Source: Tatlockia sp. (lineage in GTDB: Bacteria; Cyanobacteriota; Cyanobacteriia; Cyanobacteriales; Chroococcidiopsidaceae). Taken from it: DNA of 5,279 bases. Shown in pieces: positions 1 to 5,279 of this stretch. The notes below the pieces were generated by a model. That model saw only the letters and a program-made list of their open reading frames with translations, was not told where the DNA came from and did not search any database. The translations under genes were made by a program, and so were the position numbers. The stretch is taken from the NCBI GenBank assembly GCA_013698215.1, contig JACCVJ010000169.1:1-5279 (forward strand), written 5' to 3'. Numbering within the stretch: the first letter of the stretch is position 1; the number at the start of each line of letters is the position of its first letter.

Positions 1-428
1 TAATTGTTCTAACGCGGGAACCTGGTAATAGTTCTATTTTAATTTTAGAGGACAAAATTAGCGGTTTTAAACAAATTTACGCCGATAGCCAGAGTAGCGA
101 TCGCTGGACTACTTTATATCAAGACCAAGAAATGAACCAGCAAATAGAAAAAACCCCTTTAGCTCTAGGATTATCTGATGTAGGAACAATTACATCGGAA
201 AAGAAACTATCTTCGATAAAAGTTCTTAAATTTAATGGTGTTGCACCAACTATAGAAAATGTAGCTAAGGGCAAATATCCCTTGATCAAAAACTTATATT
301 TTGTTTTTCCTCAAGAGCAAGTTTCTCCTAATGCTAAGGAATTTATAAGTTTTGTGCAATCTAAAGAAGGAGCAAAAATATTAAAAGCCCATAACTACTT
401 AGCAGTGGAGACAGAAAACAAAAAGTAG
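1..428 (+). CDS. PstS-like periplasmic substrate-binding protein, C-terminal part (5' end outside window)
   Basis: The reading frame is open from base 3 to the TAG at 426-428, giving 141 visible residues; the gene starts to the left of the window. The ATG at 132 is internal, because family-like sequence runs through it. Visible features are TREPGNSS (visible residues 4-11), at the place of the phosphate-binding loop RxDGSGT of PstS; DRWTTLY; GLSDVGTIT, matching the usual G(I/F)sdxGaI segment; and the C-terminal pattern VLKFNGVAPTIENVAKGKYPL, LYFVFP, then AKEFISFVQSKEG, typical of PBP-like phosphate-binding proteins. Such proteins are normally exported and bind a small anion for an ABC importer. 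Here the loop lacks the Asp and the SGT, so phosphate as ligand is uncertain. No transporter permease follows; the next gene, 78 bases on in the same direction, is a membrane c-di-GMP enzyme, so the protein may act as a sensor partner. The family call is good, the ligand unknown. Confidence 0.85.
   Translation, partial: IVLTREPGNSSILILEDKISGFKQIYADSQSSDRWTTLYQDQEMNQQIEKTPLALGLSDVGTITSEKKLSSIKVLKFNGVAPTIENVAKGKYPLIKNLYFVFPQEQVSPNAKEFISFVQSKEGAKILKAHNYLAVETENKK
97..104. repeat. HIP1 octamer GCGATCGC
   Basis: Exact copy of the octamer over-represented in cyanobacterial genomes, extended to the 10-base palindrome AGCGATCGCT. It lies inside the binding-protein gene, encoding the S-D-R before W. 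Confidence 0.9.
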
Positions 429-506
429 TTTTGAGTTTGGGGATAATGACTTTATTTAGCTCGAAACTTACACTTATTTTTTGCACTCTTTCTACAAGTA
501 CGTGTT

Positions 507-2819
507 ATGGAAATACCAGCAGAAATTAGACTGAAGCAGCGTTTGCGAAAACGTTTATATCCATTAGCACTGCTAGTTTGGCTATTGATTAGCCTTGGCT
601 TCCCAGCAATTTTCTACTTTTTGGAAATCACAGCCTTAAAAAGGACTGCAACTATCTACGCTCAAAACTTAGCAGAAAAATTTGTAAGATTAGTGTCGCA
701 ACCGGATTTATGGAAATATCAAAGTTATAAATACGCCCAGTTAATTGCTAATGAACTTGTAGAAAATGAAGAAGTAAAAATCAAAATTTTAGACGAGCAG
801 GGAATCGCGGTTTCTTATTACGAACGTAATAGCAAAAAAGACGAACTATGGTGGTATGGCTTCAACCCTAAAAGTTCTGCACCAATCAAATTTAATAATC
901 GCACTTTAGGAACTGTAGAAGTCACTTTATCTCAAGACAATTTAAGAAAAATGACTTTAGCATTTTTTACTTTGTCTACTACCCTAGGTACGGGCTTGGG
1001 AATTTTGATTTTCTTTTTTCCTACTAAAGTAGTTGGTGGTATGGAAAAGCAATTGCAAAGCTTAATCGAGACATTGCAAGATGCTAAAGCTCAAAGCGAA
1101 AGATTGCAAGCATTAGCTCAAGCCTCCGAACAAAGATTTCGTAACTTAGTACAGGGACTAGATGCGATCGTTTGGGAAGCAGACGCGACAACAAGGCAAT
1201 TTTCTTTTATTAGTCAACGAGCGGAAGAATTACTCGGTTACTCTGTTAGCAAGTGGTTGAATAGCGCGAATTTTCAAGAAACTTATATTCACGAGGAAGA
1301 CTTAAACCAAGTTCTTAGGCGCTATCAAATAGCTATAACTATGGGACAAGAACAAGTAATTGAGTATCGAGCGATTACTTTTGATGGTCGAGAAGTCTGG
1401 CTGCGCGACTTGGTACAAGCCGTTAAAGATGAAAATGGAAATACTACGTTGCTACGGGGCATAATTGTCGATATTAGCTATTTTAAGCAAATTGAAAAAC
1501 AATTAATCCACGATGCTTTGCACGATGTGCTGACAGGTCTTGCCAATCGAGCTTTATTAATGCAACGTCTGGGTAACTCCTTTCAAAAAGCAAAACATCA
1601 TCAAGATTATCAGTTTGCGGTATTATTTCTAGATCTCGACCGCTTTAAGTTAGTTAATGATAGCTTAGGGCATCGCATAGGCGATCGCCTATTAGTTGAA
1701 ATTAGCCACCGTCTAGAAAAATGTGTCCGCACTAGCGATACTGTGGCTCGTTTGGGGGGCGATGAATTTGCAATTTTGTTAGACAATATCGAAGATATCA
1801 GTTCGGCGACAGATATTGCCGAGCGCGTCAAAAATGAACTAGCCCTACCATTTAATTTAAGCGGTCACGAAATGTTTGCCGCTACCAGTATTGGCATTGC
1901 TATTAGTAGCAACAGCTACGAGCAACCAGATCAGCTATCACGCGATGCAGATACAGCTATGTATTATGCTAAATCCCAAGGCAAGGCAAGACATGAAATT
2001 TTTGATAGCCATATGCACTCCCAAGCTATGGCGGCGTTGCAGCTAGAAACAGACTTACGCAAGGCGATAGAAAACCAAGAGTTACAAATTTATTATCAAC
2101 CGATTGTGTTGCTCAAAACTGCGAAAATCGCTGGATTTGAAGCTTTATTACGCTGGGAACATCCCGATTTGGGCTTTGTTTCGCCCACAGAGTTTATTCC
2201 CATAGCTGAAGAAACCGGGCTAATTATTCCTTTAGGAGAGTGGGTAATCCGCGAGGCGTGTAAGCAGTTGCATTTGTGGCAATTGCAGTTTCCTAGTGCA
2301 GAAATAACCATGAGCGTAAATTTTTCTAGCAAACAACTCGCGCAAACCAATATAGTTGAATCGATTAAAGATATCCTCAATGGATATGACTTACAACCAA
2401 AGCATATACATTTAGAGCTTACCGAAAGCGTACTTGTAGAAAATAGTCAAGCAATCGACCAAACTCTAAAGCAATTGAAAAGTTTAGGACTAATTTTGTG
2501 TCTAGATGACTTTGGTACAGGCTATTCATCCCTTAGTTATCTGCACCGTTTCCCCATAGACCTCTTAAAAATTGACCGCTCTTTTGTGATGGGTATTGGT
2601 AGCAATGATGATAATAATTCTAAAATTGAAATTATCCAAACTATCCTAGCTCTAGCTGAGAATATGAGTATAAAGGTAGTTGCCGAAGGTATAGAAACTA
2701 AAGAACAACTAGCAAAACTTAGAGCGCTAAAATGCCAATATGGACAGGGGTATTTTTTCTCTAAACCTTTAGATAACAAAGCAATTGAGGATTTATTAGC
2801 TATACAGTCTCAATGGTAA
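507..2819 (+). CDS. Membrane-bound PAS-GGDEF-EAL c-di-GMP diguanylate cyclase/phosphodiesterase
   Basis: 770 residues, complete. Membrane segments at about 18-39 and 150-172 enclose a ~110-residue outside region resembling CHASE8/sCache-type sensors (ILDEQG, then LGTVEVTLS before TM2). A charged coiled coil (~176-213) leads to a PAS/PAC domain (~211-325), GGDEF (~333-500) and EAL (~510-766). GGDEF signatures: DVLTGLANR 340-348, metal Asp D376 in FLDLDRFK, N384, GGDEF 417-421, and inhibitory site RTSD 408-411 placed exactly five residues before it. EAL signatures: FEALLRW 544-550, N605, ELTE 637-640, DDFGTGYSS 667-675, catalytic-type K688 in LKIDRS, E727 and Q747. All expected key residues are present, so both c-di-GMP synthesis and its hydrolysis to pGpG are possible; which dominates cannot be told. 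There is no clear Shine-Dalgarno; the ATG is chosen because no in-frame start lies just upstream and the N-terminus runs basic (RLKQRLRKR) into TM1. Probably cotranscribed with the binding-protein gene before it. Confidence 0.97.
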   Translation: MEIPAEIRLKQRLRKRLYPLALLVWLLISLGFPAIFYFLEITALKRTATIYAQNLAEKFVRLVSQPDLWKYQSYKYAQLIANELVENEEVKIKILDEQGIAVSYYERNSKKDELWWYGFNPKSSAPIKFNNRTLGTVEVTLSQDNLRKMTLAFFTLSTTLGTGLGILIFFFPTKVVGGMEKQLQSLIETLQDAKAQSERLQALAQASEQRFRNLVQGLDAIVWEADATTRQFSFISQRAEELLGYSVSKWLNSANFQETYIHEEDLNQVLRRYQIAITMGQEQVIEYRAITFDGREVWLRDLVQAVKDENGNTTLLRGIIVDISYFKQIEKQLIHDALHDVLTGLANRALLMQRLGNSFQKAKHHQDYQFAVLFLDLDRFKLVNDSLGHRIGDRLLVEISHRLEKCVRTSDTVARLGGDEFAILLDNIEDISSATDIAERVKNELALPFNLSGHEMFAATSIGIAISSNSYEQPDQLSRDADTAMYYAKSQGKARHEIFDSHMHSQAMAALQLETDLRKAIENQELQIYYQPIVLLKTAKIAGFEALLRWEHPDLGFVSPTEFIPIAEETGLIIPLGEWVIREACKQLHLWQLQFPSAEITMSVNFSSKQLAQTNIVESIKDILNGYDLQPKHIHLELTESVLVENSQAIDQTLKQLKSLGLILCLDDFGTGYSSLSYLHRFPIDLLKIDRSFVMGIGSNDDNNSKIEIIQTILALAENMSIKVVAEGIETKEQLAKLRALKCQYGQGYFFSKPLDNKAIEDLLAIQSQW
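1681..1688. repeat. HIP1 octamer (extended GGCGATCGCC)
   Basis: Exact octamer within the 10-base form GGCGATCGCC (1680-1689). It encodes G392-D393-R394, a conserved part of the GGDEF domain. Confidence 0.9.
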
Positions 2820-2864
2820 AAGTGCTGCTGCGGGGTTTTAAATAGCCTACTGGGTTAGAAGATC

Positions 2865-2882
2865 GTAGTCGTAAATAGGTAA
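2865..2882 (+). repeat. Terminal inverted repeat, transposase 3' end
   Basis: GTAGTCGTAAATAGGTAA. It is the inverse of 3278-3295 except at base 2871. That one difference also changes the likely ancestral transposase stop (TAG on the minus strand, 2871-2873) to TAC. Confidence 0.85.
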
Positions 2883-3242
2883 TAATGAGTTGTAATGATA
2901 AAGAAAGTACCAAATTGCTCCCCTAGAATTTTCTTATCTTTGTCAACTTCCCTTTTTTTTAACTTGACTTGCACAAATCTAGGCACAGATTTAGGTTGGG
3001 AATTAACATATTTTTGTAGTCATAATTCCCAAACCCTTGTTACTCTAGCAACACCCGCCCAAGAAATCTGCGTTCAGTAAGAGTTGAGCAATTAAATCTG
3101 TGGTGGTTTTGAAAATTCTTTTGTTTTCAGGGCTTTCAGCAAATTGTCTGCCACACCTGCGACCTAAAAATCTTTGTTTACCGTTGTGGATGTGACCATT
3201 TTTGACTGGATACTGATTGCCACATTCTGGAGAGGTGAGCAT
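2871..3242 (-). pseudogene. IS1-family transposase remnant (InsA-like N-terminus fused to InsB-like C-terminus)
   Basis: From the ATG at 3242 the minus strand encodes MLTSPECGNQYPVKNGHIHN, then GKQRFLGRRCGRQFAESPENK, the zinc-finger and helix-turn-helix start of IS1-type transposases. Two zinc ligands are lost: the first Cys of the CPxC pair is Ser (TCT for TGT), and the first Cys of the CxxCGRQF pair is Gly. After ...TTDLIAQLLL the frame breaks near 3077; the homology continues in another frame as ISWAGVARVTRVWEL, a stop (TGA, 3020-3022) where Trp is usual, then LQKYVNSQPKSVPRFVQVK to about 2951. From 2933 a further frame gives ENSRGAIWYFLYHYNSLLPI, the normal C-terminal end. The catalytic DDE core between them is absent. 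The family is firm from these blocks as I know them; a functional product is excluded. Confidence 0.85.
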
Positions 3243-3277
3243 TGTAATTTTTAAGGTGATGCAAATCTAGCTTTAGT

Positions 3278-3295
3278 TTACCTATTTAGGACTAC
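3278..3295 (-). repeat. Terminal inverted repeat, transposase 5' end
   Basis: On the minus strand this reads GTAGTCCTAAATAGGTAA, 35 bases upstream of the transposase ATG. It matches the other end at 17 of 18 positions. It does not start with the GGTxATG seen in enteric IS1. Confidence 0.85.
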
Positions 3296-3385
3296 CAAAA
3301 AGTAACCTTGATCTAGCCTTTAACGATAGCTAAAACGTCATATTCTATTGGCTTATAAGCGAACTTGATAACTTGTAAACTTATG

Positions 3386-4660
3386 TTACAACTGAGGAGA
3401 TTTTGATATACGCGATCGCGCGGCTAGTAGGGTTCCTAGCAACAAAACTCCACCAAAAAAGTAATGAGACACTAGCGATCTTGCATACAAATTTTTGAGC
3501 AGCAAATTTGAAATGTCAGGTGTAATTACAGGCAAAGATATCAAGAATATACTACTAATTATAAGAATGTACCAAAGTTTTCCTTGCGGCACTGCCAACT
3601 TATTACCAATATAAAGAGAGAAAGGTAGTAGTAGAAATAGATAATAATGCGTCCAAGAAATGGGGCTAATTAATAAAGCTAGACAAAGCACGATCGAAAA
3701 TTCTAAGTTCTCTTGCTCTAAGGTAATGGGTGCTTTTTTGCGCCAAAAAATCCACGCCGTTCCCCCTAACAAAATCAATTTCAAAGTAGTTCGGACTAAA
3801 TTAAAAGTTCCATCTCCTCCTATAGGTTCCCAATTTCTAAGGTTGCCATTAAATTCAAGCAACAAACGAGCTAAAAAACCATCCACTGACTGAACGTTAT
3901 ATGCAACTAATGCTTTACCAGCAAACTTGCCAATATGTTTTAACCAAACAAAGTGTAAATCGGAACCGAACAATACCAATGATGATCCTCCTGTTATTAA
4001 TAGAGTTGCACTGTATCCTGCTATCACTCGCCACTTTTTTCTTAAAGCAAAATAGATTCCTAGAAGGAATAGAGGAACTTTAATTAAAGCAGCGATCGCT
4101 AATAAAACTCCTAGTAAAACATTACGCTTTTTTTTCAAGCATATTAGAGCTAATAGTAATACTAAAAGTGTAAAATGAGTTAAGTTGCCGTACCAAATAC
4201 TATGGTATAAAGGGCCATTGATTATAAATAGTCCAATTATTGCTATTCTCCTCCAACCAGTGAGTTTCAATAGCTTTATTAAGAGGTAGCAAGTTGTACT
4301 AACAGCTAAAATTCCTAATAACGTAAATGTAATTATAGCAACAGATTTATTTAATATAGCAAAAGGAGAAAAAGCAAAGGCAATAATTGGGATGTTTACA
4401 AACCCGAAGTCACCCAAAGAGTACAACTTAGATGGGTTTTCTATTACCAATCTACCTGCAATATAATAACAATTTATAAAATCATTAAACCAATCGTAGT
4501 GTGGAGGTATAGAAACAATCCCTAAAAATATCATCATAATTAGCGCCGGAAACCCATAACCTAGCCACACACTCCATCGTTGTTGGAATATTTTTTGACT
4601 AATAGTATTGAAGCCAAATGCACTTAAAAGGATAAGAATAAAGAATAGGTATATTTTCAT
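3386..4660 (-). CDS. GT87 (DUF2029) family integral-membrane glycosyltransferase
   Basis: 424 residues, complete, very hydrophobic, with about 11-13 membrane segments (e.g. 31-51, 106-130, 158-175, 181-204, 211-231, 319-336, 338-352, 361-380, 398-415). Family marks are DFINCYYIAGR at 60-70 with the Asp expected for GT-C catalysis, YSLGDFGFVNIPIIAFAFSP at 80-99, WYGNLTHFTLLVLLLAL at 156-172, AALIKVPLFLLGIYFALRKKWR at 190-211, YNVQSVDGFL at 254-263 and SPISWTHYYLFLLLP at 332-346. Relatives include mycobacterial PimE, which moves mannose from a polyprenyl phosphate to an envelope lipid; the sugar and acceptor here cannot be told. The ATG is the first codon of a hydrophobic start (IYLFFILILLSAFGF); no clear Shine-Dalgarno is seen. 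Two hydrophobic stretches precede Asp60, which complicates the usual topology that puts this residue outside. The gene stands alone, convergent to the c-di-GMP gene. Confidence 0.85.
   Translation of the reverse strand: MKIYLFFILILLSAFGFNTISQKIFQQRWSVWLGYGFPALIMMIFLGIVSIPPHYDWFNDFINCYYIAGRLVIENPSKLYSLGDFGFVNIPIIAFAFSPFAILNKSVAIITFTLLGILAVSTTCYLLIKLLKLTGWRRIAIIGLFIINGPLYHSIWYGNLTHFTLLVLLLALICLKKKRNVLLGVLLAIAALIKVPLFLLGIYFALRKKWRVIAGYSATLLITGGSSLVLFGSDLHFVWLKHIGKFAGKALVAYNVQSVDGFLARLLLEFNGNLRNWEPIGGDGTFNLVRTTLKLILLGGTAWIFWRKKAPITLEQENLEFSIVLCLALLISPISWTHYYLFLLLPFSLYIGNKLAVPQGKLWYILIISSIFLISLPVITPDISNLLLKNLYARSLVSHYFFGGVLLLGTLLAARSRISKSPQL
3412..3419. repeat. HIP1 octamer GCGATCGC
   Basis: Exact octamer within CGCGATCGCG. 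It is in the C-terminal tail of the GT87 gene, encoding R415-S416-R417 on the minus strand. Confidence 0.9.
4092..4099. repeat. HIP1 octamer GCGATCGC
   Basis: Exact octamer within AGCGATCGCT. It encodes A188-I189-A190 of the GT87 protein, in a membrane segment. Confidence 0.9.
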
Positions 4661-4730
4661 AAAAACTATTTACACCACCATAAAGTAAGCCGTTTTACTA
4701 CAGCTTTACATTTTTTTCTTAAGTGAATTG

Positions 4731-4755
4731 TAATTACGTAATTAGATTTACGTAA
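4731..4755. promoter_or_regulatory. Paired TTACGTAA palindromes, possible regulator site (NtcA-like GTA-N8-TAC)
   Basis: TTACGTAA occurs at 4734-4741 and again at 4748-4755; the first is inside a 14-base perfect palindrome, TAATTACGTAATTA (4731-4744). Between them GTAATTAGATTTAC (4738-4751) fits the NtcA consensus GTA-N8-TAC, the nitrogen-control site of cyanobacteria. The sites are about 70-95 bases upstream of the GT87 ATG. No good -10 box lies the usual 20-24 bases away on the GT87 side, and an exact GTA-N8-TAC is expected about once in 4 kb by chance, so the assignment is tentative; another dimeric repressor is equally possible. Confidence 0.3.
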
Positions 4756-4997
4756 TTTTAAAATTCGCTTGTGTTATGAATATTACACTATTTTCCTCTT
4801 ATAGTTGCAGTTTATCAAAAAATATAATTGCAGCTAGATGAATTAGCCTTGAAAGGTGCTTCAACATTTATCTGCACATAACTTGCGGTCTTATTTATGT
4901 ATAAAAATAGTAGATGTTTGATCAAATCACTGATGTTGATAAATATATAAGGACTGATTTAATCATTTACAGTAATTTTTGGCTAAATAAAGTTAAT

Positions 4998-5005
4998 GCG
5001 ATCGC
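4998..5005. repeat. HIP1 octamer GCGATCGC
   Basis: Exact octamer, the only one of the five outside a coding region, about 55 bases before the IS5-type left end. Confidence 0.9.
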
Positions 5006-5058
5006 ACTAGCAAAGTTTCAAGCTAATTGACCATATTGTAAACTTGCCCACATATATT

Positions 5059-5074
5059 AGACCTCTTGCAAAAG
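5059..5074 (+). repeat. Probable left terminal repeat of the IS5-type element
   Basis: AGACCTCTTGCAAAAG, 42 bases before the transposase ATG. Its partner at the right end is not in the window. Confidence 0.55.
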
Positions 5075-5116
5075 TCGGTGCTACAATTGGAAGAAAGAGA
5101 TGAGATAGATATTTGA

Positions 5117-5279
5117 ATGACTTATAAACAAGTAAAAAACCTAAAAGCTGAATAATTTAAACGATTATCTGGAGTGCATTATGAGACATTTAATCAAATG
5201 GTAGAAATAGTCAAAAAAGTATATTGCTCACGCAAGATAACAGGAAGACCATCAAAATTAAGAGTAGAGGACCAAGTCT
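5117..5279 (+). pseudogene. IS5-family transposase, N-terminal fragment with stop at codon 13
   Basis: From the ATG at 5117 the frame reads MTYKQVKNLKAE, a TAA at 5153-5155, then FKRLSGVHYETFNQMVEIV and, near the edge, TGRPSKLRVEDQV. This is the usual start of IS5-type transposases of cyanobacteria: a short leader, the RLSGV..ETFNQMV helix, then the GRPxKLxxEDQ helix-turn-helix motif of the HTH_Tnp_4 type. The stop stands where a Glu or Asp codon is normal (E-E/D-F), so a single GAA to TAA change explains it. No good restart codon follows closely. The catalytic DDE part would lie beyond the right edge. The family is likely; that the copy is dead is inferred from the stop and assumes the base is read correctly. 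Confidence 0.8.

Larger units (their letters stand above)
2865..3295 (-). mobile_element. 431-bp internally deleted IS1-family element with both terminal inverted repeats
   Basis: Inverted repeats at 2865-2882 and 3278-3295 (17 of 18 bases match) bound a region whose minus strand encodes fragments of an IS1-type transposase. Complete IS1-type elements are usually 700-1000 bp, so roughly half is missing. The 5' part of the transposase and its last ~18 codons are kept, and the join lies in 2934-2950. No 8-9 base target duplication is visible (TAGAAGATC on the left, CAAAAAGTA on the right), which fits an old insertion. It sits in the gap between two convergent genes, 45 bases after the end of the GGDEF-EAL gene, and disrupts neither. 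With its ends nearly intact it could have been moved by a related full-length transposase, like a MITE; that is an inference. Confidence 0.85.
4661..5058. other. Intergenic region without a convincing gene
   Basis: About 400 very AT-rich bases between the GT87 start and the IS5-type left end. I see no tRNA, rRNA, CRISPR or recognisable protein. The longest small frame noticed is 4914-5030 on the plus strand (38 codons, ATG to TGA), which has no Shine-Dalgarno and no family resemblance. It holds the TTACGTAA pair near 4734-4755, short palindromes TTTGATCAAA (4917-4926) and TGATTTAATCA (4955-4965), and one HIP1 octamer. The promoter of the GT87 gene must lie here or close by; the best-spaced candidate is weak (minus strand, TGTAAA at 4710-4705 and TACTTT at 4687-4682, 17 bases apart). 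Confidence 0.6.
5059..5279 (+). mobile_element. IS5-family insertion sequence, left end (continues beyond window)
   Basis: The element is recognised from its transposase start (ATG at 5117) and from AGACCTCTTGCAAAAG at 5059-5074, which resembles the terminal repeats of cyanobacterial IS5-type elements as I remember them. The exact first base is uncertain by one or two, and the other end is outside the window, so neither the inverted repeat nor a target duplication can be confirmed. Confidence 0.7.

Noticed and set aside
132..428. A separate 98-residue protein starting at the ATG at 132
   Set aside because: The frame is open to the left edge and the residues before the ATG also fit the binding-protein family, so this Met is internal.
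2820..2864. Rho-independent terminator after the GGDEF-EAL gene
   Set aside because: GCTGCTGCGGGGTTTT has a T run but no stable inverted repeat before it.
2895..3080. 61-codon plus-strand frame
   Set aside because: It lies antisense within the IS1 remnant, where the minus strand has clear transposase homology; the plus-strand peptide resembles nothing I know.
3255..3262. GGTGATGC, identical to the tip of the enteric IS1 left end
   Set aside because: It points the wrong way for this transposase and lies inside the better-supported 18-base end repeats; probably chance.
3373..3391. Hairpin TTGTAA-N7-TTACAA as terminator of the GT87 gene
   Set aside because: Only six AT-rich base pairs, overlapping the stop codon, with no U-tract on the minus strand.
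4914..5030. 38-codon plus-strand frame as a small protein gene
   Set aside because: It has no ribosome binding site or recognisable motif, and part of its length comes from passing through a HIP1 octamer, which often leaves chance frames open.

Overview
The window looks like a piece of a cyanobacterial chromosome. It is AT-rich and carries five copies of the cyanobacterial HIP1 octamer GCGATCGC (97, 1681, 3412, 4092, 4998). Its start codons lack clear Shine-Dalgarno sequences, and both insertion-sequence remnants resemble types common in cyanobacteria. The species cannot be named from the sequence.

Left part (1-2819, plus strand): the 3' end of a gene for a PstS-like periplasmic substrate-binding protein, then after 78 bases with no visible terminator a complete 770-residue membrane c-di-GMP enzyme. 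That enzyme has two membrane segments around a ~110-residue outside sensor region, then a coiled coil, PAS, GGDEF and EAL. Both catalytic domains keep their signature residues and the GGDEF domain keeps its RxxD inhibitory site. The pair has the layout of a binding-protein/receptor module, as in Vibrio NspS-MbaA, so the binding protein may report a ligand to the enzyme rather than, or as well as, feed a transporter. This functional link is an inference.

Middle (2820-3385): a 431-base IS1-type element (2865-3295) lies between the convergent genes. It is bounded by 18-base inverted repeats (17 of 18 match) and holds a wrecked transposase gene on the minus strand. The N-terminal zinc-finger/helix-turn-helix part and the last ~18 codons remain, the catalytic middle is deleted, and there are also frameshifts, a nonsense codon and lost zinc ligands.

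Right part (3386-4660, minus strand): a complete polytopic membrane glycosyltransferase of the GT87/DUF2029 type. Upstream of it, 4661-5058 is about 400 bases with no convincing gene; it contains two copies of the palindrome TTACGTAA that together form an NtcA-type GTA-N8-TAC motif.

Right edge (5059-5279): the left end and first codons of an IS5-family insertion sequence whose transposase has a stop at codon 13, so this copy is probably dead. The window is thus a regulatory membrane-signalling pair and an envelope glycosyltransferase separated and bordered by decayed mobile DNA.
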